From: an uncultured Candidatus Poseidoniales archaeon
Lineage (GTDB): Archaea; Thermoplasmatota; Poseidoniia; Poseidoniales; Poseidoniaceae
Assembly: GCA_000246735.1 (NCBI GenBank)
Contig: CM001443.1
Location: 1,450,689-1,493,492, forward strand
DNA: 42,804 nt
Reading direction: 5' to 3'
A program made the translations under genes and the position numbers. Shown piece by piece: positions 20,504 through 29,255 of this stretch. The notes beneath the pieces are model-generated. The model saw only the letters and a list, made by a program, of their open reading frames with translations, was not told the origin of the DNA and searched no databases. Each line of letters begins with the position of its first letter. Position 1 is the first letter of the stretch.

Positions 20504-21472
20504 ATGATTGTGTCCCGACAGATTCCAACCGTTGATTTCGCAGACCGCTCAGGCGATAAGGAACAACAAGCACGTTTTATCAAAGCAGTCGGTGACTCCC
20601 TCAAGGAGATTGGATTCTTTGCGCTTGAAAACCACGGCATCGATCTCCAACTGATTGATGAAGCCTACCAACAAGGGGATGCGTTCTTTTCCTTGCCCAA
20701 AGCGACGAAACAAACCTACCTCCAACCAAAAATCGCACACCAGCGAGGCTACACAGCGTTTGGTGTTGAACATGCAAAAGACAATGATGCCCCTGACTTG
20801 AAGGAATTTTGGCAAAATGGACGAACTCATACAGGCGAGGGAAACACCCCGACATATCCAGCAAATGTATGGCCCGAGAAGGATGTCCCCGAGTTCAAAC
20901 CAGTCATCGATGGTCTGTTCAACCAAATGGAATCCCTCTCACAAGACATTCTATCTGCCTGCAGCCAATACCTTGGCAAACCTCAAGATTGGCTCGGAGA
21001 AATGAGCCAAGAGGGGAACACCATCATGCGCATTATCCATTATCCTCCCGTTGGAGATCACGCCCCTGCGGGTGCCGTTCGCTCTGCTGCGCACGAGGAT
21101 ATCAACCTCATTACGCTCCTTGTGACGGCCACTGCGGATGGATTACAAGTCATGGACCATGATGGAAGTTGGATCAATGTCGAAGGAGATGCCCGATATA
21201 TTATCGTTGATTCCGGTGACATGTTGCAAAACCTCACCAATGGATTATTCCGTTCCACAACGCACCGAGTGGTCAATCCAAAAGACACCAAGAGTCGACG
21301 GTTTTCCATGCCGATGTTTGTTCACCCAAGAAATGAGATTGACTTGACGCCACGCCCCGAATTTGTCGAAATGACGGGTGGTGAAGCGCAGTATCAATCC
21401 ATCACGGCTGGCGCTTACCTCCACCAACGACTCGTGGAAATTGGCTTAGCCGAACCAGAGGGTAACAAATGA
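20504..21472 (+). CDS. 2-oxoglutarate/Fe(II)-dependent oxygenase, isopenicillin N synthase-like family
   Basis: IPTVDF...ALENHGID...; 'AAHEDINLITLLVTATADGLQVMDHDGSWINV', 'VDSGDMLQNLTNGLFRSTTHRVVNP', 'RRFSMPMFVHP' supply HxD...H and RxS. Confidence 0.88.
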   Translation: MIVSRQIPTVDFADRSGDKEQQARFIKAVGDSLKEIGFFALENHGIDLQLIDEAYQQGDAFFSLPKATKQTYLQPKIAHQRGYTAFGVEHAKDNDAPDLKEFWQNGRTHTGEGNTPTYPANVWPEKDVPEFKPVIDGLFNQMESLSQDILSACSQYLGKPQDWLGEMSQEGNTIMRIIHYPPVGDHAPAGAVRSAAHEDINLITLLVTATADGLQVMDHDGSWINVEGDARYIIVDSGDMLQNLTNGLFRSTTHRVVNPKDTKSRRFSMPMFVHPRNEIDLTPRPEFVEMTGGEAQYQSITAGAYLHQRLVEIGLAEPEGNK

Positions 21473-22788
21473 GCAATCTCGTTGAACGCCTGTGCGAGAG
21501 CATCAACGCAAGAACGCCGTTGAATCAATCCGATTTGCAATTGTTGATTGATGGCGTCGCAACAAGAACACTTCCAATTGAGGCCATCACACAGTGGCTA
21601 AAAGCCGTCCACACTCACGGTATCAGTGTCGCCGACACCGTTGCGTTAACGACGGGAATGATGCATTCAGGCGCCGTGTTGACTTGGGATACATCACGGC
21701 CCATTGCTGACAAACATAGCACTGGCGGTGTTGGAGACAAGATGTCATTGATGCTCGCACCTGCTTTAGCAGCATGTGGTGCAGAGGTTCCAATGCTTGC
21801 AGGACGAGGCCTCGGTCACACCGGAGGCACGATTGACAAACTCGAAGCCATTCCTGGATTCAATTGTGGATTGACACCAGAACATATGACGACCATTGTG
21901 AACCAAATCGGTTGTTGCATCGCTGCCCAAAACGAGGCCATTGCCCCTGCAGACGGCCTGCTCTATGCCATTCGAGATGTCACAAACACGGTCGACAGCA
22001 TACCACTCATCACGGCATCCATTGTCTCCAAAAAAGCTGCAGAAGGGCTACAAGCACTCGTGTTGGATGTCAAATGTGGCCAAGCTGCTTTCATGAAAAC
22101 CGAGTCTGAAGCCACTGAACTTGCACAATCAATGGTTCGGGTTGCTCAAGGCTTGGGAATCAAGACTTTGGCTCAAATCACCGACATGAACCAACCAATA
22201 GGAACCCACATCGGCAACGCCCTCGAAGTAATTGAAAGCGTCCACGTACTCAACGGAAATGGGCCTCAGGACACCATCAACCTCGTAGCGATGCAAGGCG
22301 GTGCCCTGTTGTGGCTGCTTGGTCGCTGTGAGAATGAGGAAGAGGGGCGCAGGCTCATCATCGAATCATTAAACGACGGGCGGGCGGCCAAAAAATTCCT
22401 TCAGATGTGTATCGCTCAAGGCGCTTCACAATCAGTCGCTGAAGAACTCCTGCACTCACCAGAGAACGTGCTTGTAAAAGCAAGCCACATTACAGAAATT
22501 GAATCTTCAGGAAATGGATGGGTTGAGTCCATTGATTCGATGGTCTTAGCACAAATTGCGAGAGAACACGGTGCAGGTCGGTTCGCTATTGAAGACGAGA
22601 TTGATCCTGCGGTTGGTTTCATTCTCAGTGCGGTGAAGGGAGATCCAATCCAATCGGGCCAAAAATGGATTGAATTCCACCACAACAAGCCGATGAACGA
22701 TACTCAGCGCAAGAACCTGACCAATGCATTGACGGTTGCTGCCACACAAACACAACCAATTGAACGACTCATCAAGGTTGTTCAGTGA
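21469..22788 (+). CDS. deoA: Thymidine phosphorylase (bacterial DeoA-like pyrimidine nucleoside phosphorylase)
   Basis: 'DKHSTGGVGDKMSLMLAPALAACGAEVPMLAGRGLGHTGGTIDKLEAIPGF', 'YAIRDVTNTVDSIPLITASIVSKKAAEG'; 439 aa; overlaps the upstream oxygenase by ATGA. Confidence 0.92.
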   Translation: MSNLVERLCESINARTPLNQSDLQLLIDGVATRTLPIEAITQWLKAVHTHGISVADTVALTTGMMHSGAVLTWDTSRPIADKHSTGGVGDKMSLMLAPALAACGAEVPMLAGRGLGHTGGTIDKLEAIPGFNCGLTPEHMTTIVNQIGCCIAAQNEAIAPADGLLYAIRDVTNTVDSIPLITASIVSKKAAEGLQALVLDVKCGQAAFMKTESEATELAQSMVRVAQGLGIKTLAQITDMNQPIGTHIGNALEVIESVHVLNGNGPQDTINLVAMQGGALLWLLGRCENEEEGRRLIIESLNDGRAAKKFLQMCIAQGASQSVAEELLHSPENVLVKASHITEIESSGNGWVESIDSMVLAQIAREHGAGRFAIEDEIDPAVGFILSAVKGDPIQSGQKWIEFHHNKPMNDTQRKNLTNALTVAATQTQPIERLIKVVQ

Positions 22789-22837
22789 GAGTGACAGGCC
22801 CGAAGCCGTCATAAAGGGGAGGCGATTGGCCAATGTT

Positions 22838-22910
22838 GCCGATTTAGCTTAGCTGGTGGAGCGTGGGACTGTTAATCCCAAGGTCGTGGGTTCGAGCCCC
22901 ACAATCGGCG
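22838..22910 (+). tRNA. tRNA-Asn (GUU)
   Basis: GCCGATT TAGCTTAGCTGGTGGAGC GTGGGA CTGTTAA TCCCAAGGTCGTGGGTTCGAGCCCCAC AATCGGC G; clean cloverleaf. Confidence 0.95.
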
Positions 22911-22913
22911 CCT

Positions 22914-23864
22914 CTATTCCCACTCGATTGTGCCAGGTGGCTTGTGAGTAATGTCATACACGACCCGGTTGACTGCACCCTTCACCGTGTTCGTGATTCG
23001 AGTGCTGATCTTCTGAAGGATGGCGTGAGGTATCTCCGAGTAACGGGCAGACATTCCGTCAATTGATTGAACCGCACGAACAACGATGGTCTCACCATAG
23101 GCGCGAACATCACCATGGACGCCAACGCTTCGAACAGGGAGAAGTGCTGCAAAGTACTGCCACGGAATTTCCATCAAACCTGCTTCAGCAGCAGCTTCGA
23201 ATTCTTCTTCGACGATGGCACAGGCCTCACGGACCACAGCTACGCGTTCAGGGGTGAGGTCTCCAAGGGTGCGTACAGCCAATCCAGGTCCTGGGAATGG
23301 TTGGCGCTCTGCCACATTAATTTCGAGGGCACGGGCGAGGTCTCGCACTTCATCTTTGTAGAGATCACGGAGCGGCTCAACGACTTCGAGGGTCATGTCT
23401 TCAGGCAAGCCTCCAACGTTGTGATGCGACTTGATGGTGTCACGAACACCGCCACCGGATTCAATCCAGTCGGGTGCAATGGTCCCTTGAACGAGGTACT
23501 TGGCACCTACTTTTTCTTGCTCATCTTCAAAAATACGGATAAACAACTCTCCAATTACCTTGCGCTTCTGTTCTGGTTCGGTAACCCCTTCGAGTGCTTT
23601 GAAGTAACGGTCAGCTGCTTTCACTGTGACGAGGTTTTTGATGCCTTGAGCTGCGAGTAATGCCTCGATGTCTTCTGTTTCACCCTTGCGCATGAAGCCA
23701 GTGTCGACATAAACGCAATGGAGCAAATCTCCAACTGCTTGGTTAGCAATCACGGCTGCGACCGTTGAGTCGACGCCGCCTGAGCAAGCAATGATGGCCA
23801 CGTCGTCAATGGTGTTGCGCAGCGATGCAATTGATTCCTCGATGAATTCCGAGGTGTCAAACAT
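22914..23864 (-). CDS. guaAB: GMP synthase subunit B (ATP pyrophosphatase + dimerisation domain)
   Basis: 'VAIIACSGGVDSTVAAVIANQAVGDLLHCVYVDTGFMRKGE', 'FPGPGLAVRTLGDLTPERV', C-term 'NRVVYDITHKPPGTIEWE'; no glutaminase domain. Confidence 0.94.
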   Translation of the reverse strand: MFDTSEFIEESIASLRNTIDDVAIIACSGGVDSTVAAVIANQAVGDLLHCVYVDTGFMRKGETEDIEALLAAQGIKNLVTVKAADRYFKALEGVTEPEQKRKVIGELFIRIFEDEQEKVGAKYLVQGTIAPDWIESGGGVRDTIKSHHNVGGLPEDMTLEVVEPLRDLYKDEVRDLARALEINVAERQPFPGPGLAVRTLGDLTPERVAVVREACAIVEEEFEAAAEAGLMEIPWQYFAALLPVRSVGVHGDVRAYGETIVVRAVQSIDGMSARYSEIPHAILQKISTRITNTVKGAVNRVVYDITHKPPGTIEWE

Positions 23865-24419
23865 TCACTTTCCCCCGTTGACTTCTGCGTCTTGAGCCTT
23901 GACCCTTGCAACTTGGTCAAGTTTGTTTTGCTTCAATGCAGCTGCATATTCAGGGTTCTTGAGAGCAAGGATTTGAGTTGCCAAATACCCAGCATTGTCG
24001 CCACGATCGACACCAACTGTTGCAGCAGGAACGCCCGGTGGGAGTTGGACAATCGACAACAATGAGTCATAGGGCACACGTCCACCACATGGGACACCAA
24101 TCACTGGCTTTGTCGTTAAAGCAGCCACAGCACCGGGGAGGGCAGCGGCAAGACCGGCCATTGCGATGAAGACTTGGCAGCCATCTGCTTCGGCTTGGTT
24201 GATGATTTCTTCAACGAACACAGGAGAGCGGTGAGCGCTTGCAACACGAAGTTGGTAGGTCACACTAAAGTGGTCTAGGATTTTCGTACATTTTTCGGCA
24301 ATTGGCAGGTCCGAAGAGGAGCCTAAGAGAATGGTCACATCCATGATGGTAGGCCGGCGCGGGTGGTTCATCAAGATGCCTCTTGACAAAGGTTGGATTT
24401 CCTCGTGGAATCTGTTCAT
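23865..24419 (-). CDS. purE: N5-carboxyaminoimidazole ribonucleotide mutase
   Basis: 'ILLGSSSDLPIAEKCTKILDHFSVTYQLRVASAHRSP', 'FIAMAGLAAALPGAVAALTTKPVIGVPCGG', 'SIVQLPPGVPAATVGVDRGDNAGYLA'. Start 24419 (ATGA overlap) or internal Met at 24344. Confidence 0.93.
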   Translation of the reverse strand: MNRFHEEIQPLSRGILMNHPRRPTIMDVTILLGSSSDLPIAEKCTKILDHFSVTYQLRVASAHRSPVFVEEIINQAEADGCQVFIAMAGLAAALPGAVAALTTKPVIGVPCGGRVPYDSLLSIVQLPPGVPAATVGVDRGDNAGYLATQILALKNPEYAAALKQNKLDQVARVKAQDAEVNGGK

Positions 24420-25084
24420 TCCTCAGCATCCGACATTGCTTCTGTGAATCCATCTAAATCGATACCAAAATTGAGAGATTGGAACTCAGCCTTATCTTTA
24501 CAACCAAGAACATCGAAGCAAAGAGTGGGCTCGCCTTCGACCAAGCGTCCGTAAATCGTAACAAACTGATTTGAGGAGAACCGTTTGCTCGCCATCGTTT
24601 GTTGACTGAACCGAGTCGTCTTTATTTCCCAACCAAGCAATGAGTCAACGGGTAAGCGAACCTTCGCCCCCCAAGTGCGCTCAAACACATAACCACCGTC
24701 TTTGAACACCACGTCTAAGCCTTTGACAAGGGCCACCACTGAAAAGGACGACAAGAGCAATGCGACGAATGTAGGCATACTCTCTTGAGTCACCAAAGCC
24801 CACCCAACGATGGAAAAACAGACGCAAAACAAGCCAATGCCGACTCGGCTTGCGCCAAGGGCACCCATCCGTGAAGACAGACCGGCAAGACCGCCCAAGA
24901 GGATCAACAACATCCCTGCTATGCCAAAAAATGGAACCAAATCCTCATTCACGCTGGTGAACCACATCAGCCACCCAAAGGCAAGAGGGAGCAAGCCCCA
25001 AGCCATTGGGAAGAGGGCGACGGCTGCTCTTGATTCAAGCTTGGCACGACGCCACCCGTGTTTGGTGAAATCACGGAGTTCCAT
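24416..25084 (-). CDS. Small membrane protein, unknown function
   Basis: 222-aa ORF with hydrophobic segments (AVALFPMAWGLLPLAFGWLMWF; LVPFFGIAGMLLILLGGLAGL; VGIGLFCVCFSIVGWALV); ATGA overlap with purE. Confidence 0.6.
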   Translation of the reverse strand: MELRDFTKHGWRRAKLESRAAVALFPMAWGLLPLAFGWLMWFTSVNEDLVPFFGIAGMLLILLGGLAGLSSRMGALGASRVGIGLFCVCFSIVGWALVTQESMPTFVALLLSSFSVVALVKGLDVVFKDGGYVFERTWGAKVRLPVDSLLGWEIKTTRFSQQTMASKRFSSNQFVTIYGRLVEGEPTLCFDVLGCKDKAEFQSLNFGIDLDGFTEAMSDAEE

Positions 25085-25121
25085 GGTCCTCGGAGCATGT
25101 TAGCGTATTTACGCGTTGGCA

Positions 25122-26621
25122 TCAATCGTCGTCATATGGGTGACGCAAGCAGAGGTTGCGAGCTGCATAGACTTCGTCGACACGGCGAACTGGCGTGGTA
25201 ATCGGGGCGTTGTGCAATGTTTCAGCATCAACCTGGAGCACCTTTGCAAAATCCTCAGCAAACGTATCGAGGGTATCCTTACTCTCAGTTTCGGTTGGTT
25301 CAATCATCATGCATTCAGGGACGACGAGTGGGAAGTACACGGTTGGTGCCATGTACCCCATGTCGAGCAGTCCTTTTGCGACGTCCATTGCAGAAATGCC
25401 GTGGGCTTCCTTTGCTGGACCAAGTGAGATCGTAAACTCGTGCTTTGCAACATCGGTTTCAGCACCGTCCACAATCATGTCCGAAACCCCTGCTGCCTCT
25501 GCTTCTCGGTGAAGGGCATGGCGAAGGTAGTTCGCATTGAGAACGGCATGTTCGGACATGGTCTTGAGACCATTTCCATATCGACGGTAATAGGCCCAGC
25601 ATCGAATGATTGCGCCAGCGTTGCCGTGCCATTGCTGCACCTTTCCGATGCTGTGTGTTGGTTCGTACCACCCATACCACAAGTCATCGACTGCATGAGT
25701 TGCATCCTCTGGGGCAATCGGGCGTGCTTCTACAATTGGTCCAGGTAAGAAATCGGCAAGATGCGCTTTCACACCAATCGGTCCAGAGCCAGGTCCGCCG
25801 CCACCGTGGGGCTGGCTGAAGGTCTTGTGAAGGTTGAAGTGCACTGCATCAAAGCCCATCAACCCAGGTGAAGTGATCCCAAGAATTGCATTGAAATTGG
25901 CCCCGTCGTAGTACATTTGACCTCCTACGGAGTGAACGATGTCAGAGGCAGCAAGAATATCAGCCTCAAACAATCCGAGCGTGTTTGGGTTTGTGATCAT
26001 CATCAATGCCGTGGTTTCGTCAGCCACAGCACGCAATGCATCAAGATCGATGCGCCCATCGACTCGACTCGGAATTTCAACAATCTCAAATCCACACATA
26101 GCAGCGCTTGCAGGGTTCGTTCCGTGGGCCGAATCTGGAACGATGACCTTGGTTCGCTGGTCTTCGCCTCGTAATCTGAAATACTCCTGAATGCATCGTA
26201 CAGCAGTGAATTCACCTTGTGCACCAGCCACTGGTTGCAACGTCACTTGGTCCATGCCGGCACAAATTTCCAGCATGTGTTGCATCTCATGGTAGATTGA
26301 AAGCAAGCCTTGCAGGTGGTGTTCAGGTTGGTGTGGGTGAATGTCAGCAATCCCCGGTAGTTGGGCAATGACTTCATTCACACGCGGGTTGTGCTTCATA
26401 GTGCACGAACCGAGTGGATAGAATCCTGTGTCAATTCCAAAGTTTCGCTTGGAAAGCCAGGTGTAGTGACGCACCATCTCAGGTTCGGAGATTCGTGGCC
26501 ATCGAGGGGCCTGCTTTCGAGTAAGGGTATCTGGCACACTGATGGCCGATTCTGGGAGCAGTGGTGCTGGTTGAGAGTAACCCTTGCCGGGTGCACCGTT
26601 GTGTTCGAACAGATGACTCAT
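25122..26621 (-). CDS. gcvPB: Glycine dehydrogenase (decarboxylating) subunit 2
   Basis: 'YPLGSCTMKHNPRVNE', 'PVAGAQGEFTAV', 'DSAHGTNPASAAMCGFE', 'VHFNLHKTFSQPHGGGGPGSGPIGV' (PLP Lys); ATG at 26621 overlaps gcvPA stop (ATGA). Confidence 0.95.
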   Translation of the reverse strand: MSHLFEHNGAPGKGYSQPAPLLPESAISVPDTLTRKQAPRWPRISEPEMVRHYTWLSKRNFGIDTGFYPLGSCTMKHNPRVNEVIAQLPGIADIHPHQPEHHLQGLLSIYHEMQHMLEICAGMDQVTLQPVAGAQGEFTAVRCIQEYFRLRGEDQRTKVIVPDSAHGTNPASAAMCGFEIVEIPSRVDGRIDLDALRAVADETTALMMITNPNTLGLFEADILAASDIVHSVGGQMYYDGANFNAILGITSPGLMGFDAVHFNLHKTFSQPHGGGGPGSGPIGVKAHLADFLPGPIVEARPIAPEDATHAVDDLWYGWYEPTHSIGKVQQWHGNAGAIIRCWAYYRRYGNGLKTMSEHAVLNANYLRHALHREAEAAGVSDMIVDGAETDVAKHEFTISLGPAKEAHGISAMDVAKGLLDMGYMAPTVYFPLVVPECMMIEPTETESKDTLDTFAEDFAKVLQVDAETLHNAPITTPVRRVDEVYAARNLCLRHPYDDD

Positions 26622-27994
26622 GCTGCCACCTCCTTGCTCGCCGTCCACAGTTCAATTTGGGAAGCAAGTAAATCGATGTCCTTGGCTTGTGTTTGGTCAG
26701 TGAAGGAAACGAGCAGCCAATTTGGTTGGTCCGGATACCAGCGGGCCAAATCGAAACCGCCGACAATACCAACGCTGTCGAGATAAGTGAGGCAATCGCT
26801 GGCAGGTCCTGGCAACTCAACCACGAATTCTTGGAAGTGATGACTCGAAGCATGCGGGAGGTGGACACCGTCTATGGCTGACAATTTTTGTTTGCCAAGC
26901 GTGCAGGCTGCCATGTTACGTACAGCAAGATCGTGAAGTCCCTCAGGACCCAGCAACGACATGTGCATGGCACCCATCAATGCGATGAGGGTTTCATTGG
27001 TGCAAATGTTCGAAGTCGCACGATGCCGTCGAATGTGTTGTTCCCGGGTCGAAAGCGTGAGGCAGAAAGCTTCCTTGCCGTCGACATCAATGCTTCGACC
27101 AACAATGCGGCCTGGCATCAGTCGCAGGTAGGGCATGCTGCAAGCGAAAATACCGTAGATAGGGCCACCGCCAGTGATTGGACTTCCAAGAGGTTGGCCT
27201 TCACCAACCACAATGTCTGCTCCGTAAGCGCCTGGCGCCTCGACCAATCCGAGGGAGATTGGTTGAACTGCCACGATGAGCGCGGTGTGCTCACCGACAA
27301 TTTCCTTCAACATCGGAATTCCGCCATCCAAGACACCGATGGGGTTTGGTTGCTCAACATAGACGCCGCAGGAGCCTGCAGCCTCTTGAGCGGAGGAGAG
27401 ATTAACGGTTCCGTCCGGGTTGTGTCGGAGCAATTTGATGCTAATCTCCGCACCTTGGCAATAATTCTCCATGACCGACATGCGGTCGGGAGGCGTCAAT
27501 TCCGAGACGTATACCGTGTTTTTCTGCATTGCTTTGCGGTTGTGAACACGAACGCTGCAGGTAATCGCCTCAGCAGCGGCAGTGGAGCCGTCGTAGAGGG
27601 AGAGGTTCGCAATTGGGAGGCCAACAAGTTCTGAGATGAGTGTCTGAAATTCCCACATAGCCTGTAGCATACCTTGACTGACTTCAGGCTGGTATGGTGT
27701 GTAGGAAGTGAGGAACTCACCTCGAGTTATGAGTTGGAAGACAGCCGCAGGGACATAATTGCGGTAGAGGCCTGCGCCTAAGAATGAGGGGCGCTCACCA
27801 AGGGCGACGTTCGATCCCAACAATCGACGGGCATCTGCAATGATTTCTTCTTCGGATTGTGGATCACGGAGGGGCAATGGGCCCTTCATTCGAACTTCGT
27901 CGGGAATATCCGCGAATAAGTCCTCCATCGAAGTCATACCCATGGTGGCAAGCATTTCGGCCTCGCGGCCCAGATTTGGTAGTTGGTCGACCAT
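26618..27994 (-). CDS. gcvPA: Glycine dehydrogenase (decarboxylating) subunit 1
   Basis: 'MGMTSMEDLFADIPDEVR', 'FLGAGLYRNYVPAAVFQLITRGEFLTSYTPYQPEVSQGMLQAMWEFQTLISELVGLPIANLSLYDGSTAAAEA'. Confidence 0.95.
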   Translation of the reverse strand: MVDQLPNLGREAEMLATMGMTSMEDLFADIPDEVRMKGPLPLRDPQSEEEIIADARRLLGSNVALGERPSFLGAGLYRNYVPAAVFQLITRGEFLTSYTPYQPEVSQGMLQAMWEFQTLISELVGLPIANLSLYDGSTAAAEAITCSVRVHNRKAMQKNTVYVSELTPPDRMSVMENYCQGAEISIKLLRHNPDGTVNLSSAQEAAGSCGVYVEQPNPIGVLDGGIPMLKEIVGEHTALIVAVQPISLGLVEAPGAYGADIVVGEGQPLGSPITGGGPIYGIFACSMPYLRLMPGRIVGRSIDVDGKEAFCLTLSTREQHIRRHRATSNICTNETLIALMGAMHMSLLGPEGLHDLAVRNMAACTLGKQKLSAIDGVHLPHASSHHFQEFVVELPGPASDCLTYLDSVGIVGGFDLARWYPDQPNWLLVSFTDQTQAKDIDLLASQIELWTASKEVAA

Positions 27995-28020
27995 GGCAGT
28001 AGAACCCTCCTCTCGGGTGT

Positions 28021-28030
28021 AGTATAAACC
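28021..28030 (-). promoter_or_regulatory. Candidate archaeal TATA box for gcvPA
   Basis: Minus strand ...CGGTTTATACTACACC..., about 34 nt upstream of the gcvPA ATG, consistent with a short leader or leaderless transcript. Confidence 0.4.
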
Positions 28031-28118
28031 GAGCGCGGAACGGTGATAATAATCGCCCTTTGGCCCGCTGCAAGAGTGAAGCCGAATACCTCATGTCCTC
28101 AGGCATGATAGCGGCACC

Positions 28119-29255
28119 ATGGCGAGCGTTGCAATGGTGGTAACCAACGCCTGCTCGCCTGACCCAAGAGTGCTCCGCAGTGCCAAGGTTTTGTCGAGTG
28201 CTGGGCACGATGTCACCATCCATGCATTCGACCGAAACCAAGCATCCCAGATGAGTGAATCACGAGATGGTTTTCGGATCATGCGTTATCATATTGGCAC
28301 ATTTTCTTACGGTGCAAAATGGTCAACATTGAAGGGAAAGCGGGCCTTCAACAAAACAGTGATTTCAACGCTTTTGGCCAACCCGCCTCACTGCGTATAT
28401 TGCCACGACGCAGACACACTTGCCATCGGCGTGAAAGTAGCGAACAAAACTGGAGCGAGGTTGGTCTATGACATGCATGACTTGCATCATACATGGGCTC
28501 TCATGGGGCGACCAAGGTCGCTTCTTCGCCGTGCTGTTGCAAGAACGATGGAACGCACCGCCCTGAACAGAGCGAAAAGGGCCGATCTTGTGGTCACCAG
28601 TTCTGGAAAGCGAGTGAATGGCATACACAGCGGGTTCAAAGAATACCTTGGATCAAACGGAATTCCTTCCATCGTGGTGGAAAACCGTCCATACGTTCAG
28701 CGGGATGTGCAAAAAACGGTCAAAAACAAAGGTTGGACCGTCGCATATCTTGGTCGAGTTCGAGAACTGACAAGTTTCGAATGGCTCATCAAAGCGATTG
28801 AACACATACCTGCGAATCAGCGACCTGACCTGAAAGTGGCAGGCGATGGTGTTGCTGCCGAGGCGGTGCACCAACTGCTGCTGAGGGAGGCGAGCCGTTT
28901 GGGAATCCACCTCCAACTAAGTGCAGCCTTCGAGGCTCATGACCTTCCAGAACTCATGGCTGATGTGGACGTGATGTATGCGATGTATGAACCGCAGCGA
29001 GGGAACATCATGCAGGGTGCTTTGCCTGTCAAAATGTTCGATGCGGCCTCTTTTGGTGTTCCTACCGTGGTGAATTCAGATTGCTTAATGGGTGAAATTT
29101 GTCTAGAAGAGGCCCTTGGAGTGCCAGCGCCGTGGGGTGATCCTGAAGCCATCAGTGCAGCCCTTCTCTCCTTGCGAGGGACAAACGTCGAGCCAACCGA
29201 TCGAGGGTTTGAGCAGCAAACAGCATTGATTGCCGCCGTTGAGTCCTTGTTGTGA
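28119..29255 (+). CDS. Glycosyltransferase (GT4-like)
   Basis: 'VVTNACSPDPRVLRSAKVLSSAGHDVTIHAFDRN', 'KGWTVAYLGRVRELTSFEWLIKAIEHIP...DLKVAGDG', 'GALPVKMFDAASFGVPTVVN'. Confidence 0.82.
   Translation: MASVAMVVTNACSPDPRVLRSAKVLSSAGHDVTIHAFDRNQASQMSESRDGFRIMRYHIGTFSYGAKWSTLKGKRAFNKTVISTLLANPPHCVYCHDADTLAIGVKVANKTGARLVYDMHDLHHTWALMGRPRSLLRRAVARTMERTALNRAKRADLVVTSSGKRVNGIHSGFKEYLGSNGIPSIVVENRPYVQRDVQKTVKNKGWTVAYLGRVRELTSFEWLIKAIEHIPANQRPDLKVAGDGVAAEAVHQLLLREASRLGIHLQLSAAFEAHDLPELMADVDVMYAMYEPQRGNIMQGALPVKMFDAASFGVPTVVNSDCLMGEICLEEALGVPAPWGDPEAISAALLSLRGTNVEPTDRGFEQQTALIAAVESLL

Noticed and set aside
23067-23660. 197-aa plus-strand ORF
   Set aside because: Antisense to guaAB with no independent support.
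26888-27634. 248-aa plus-strand ORF
   Set aside because: Antisense to gcvPA, which is unambiguous; low-complexity, no recognisable domain.
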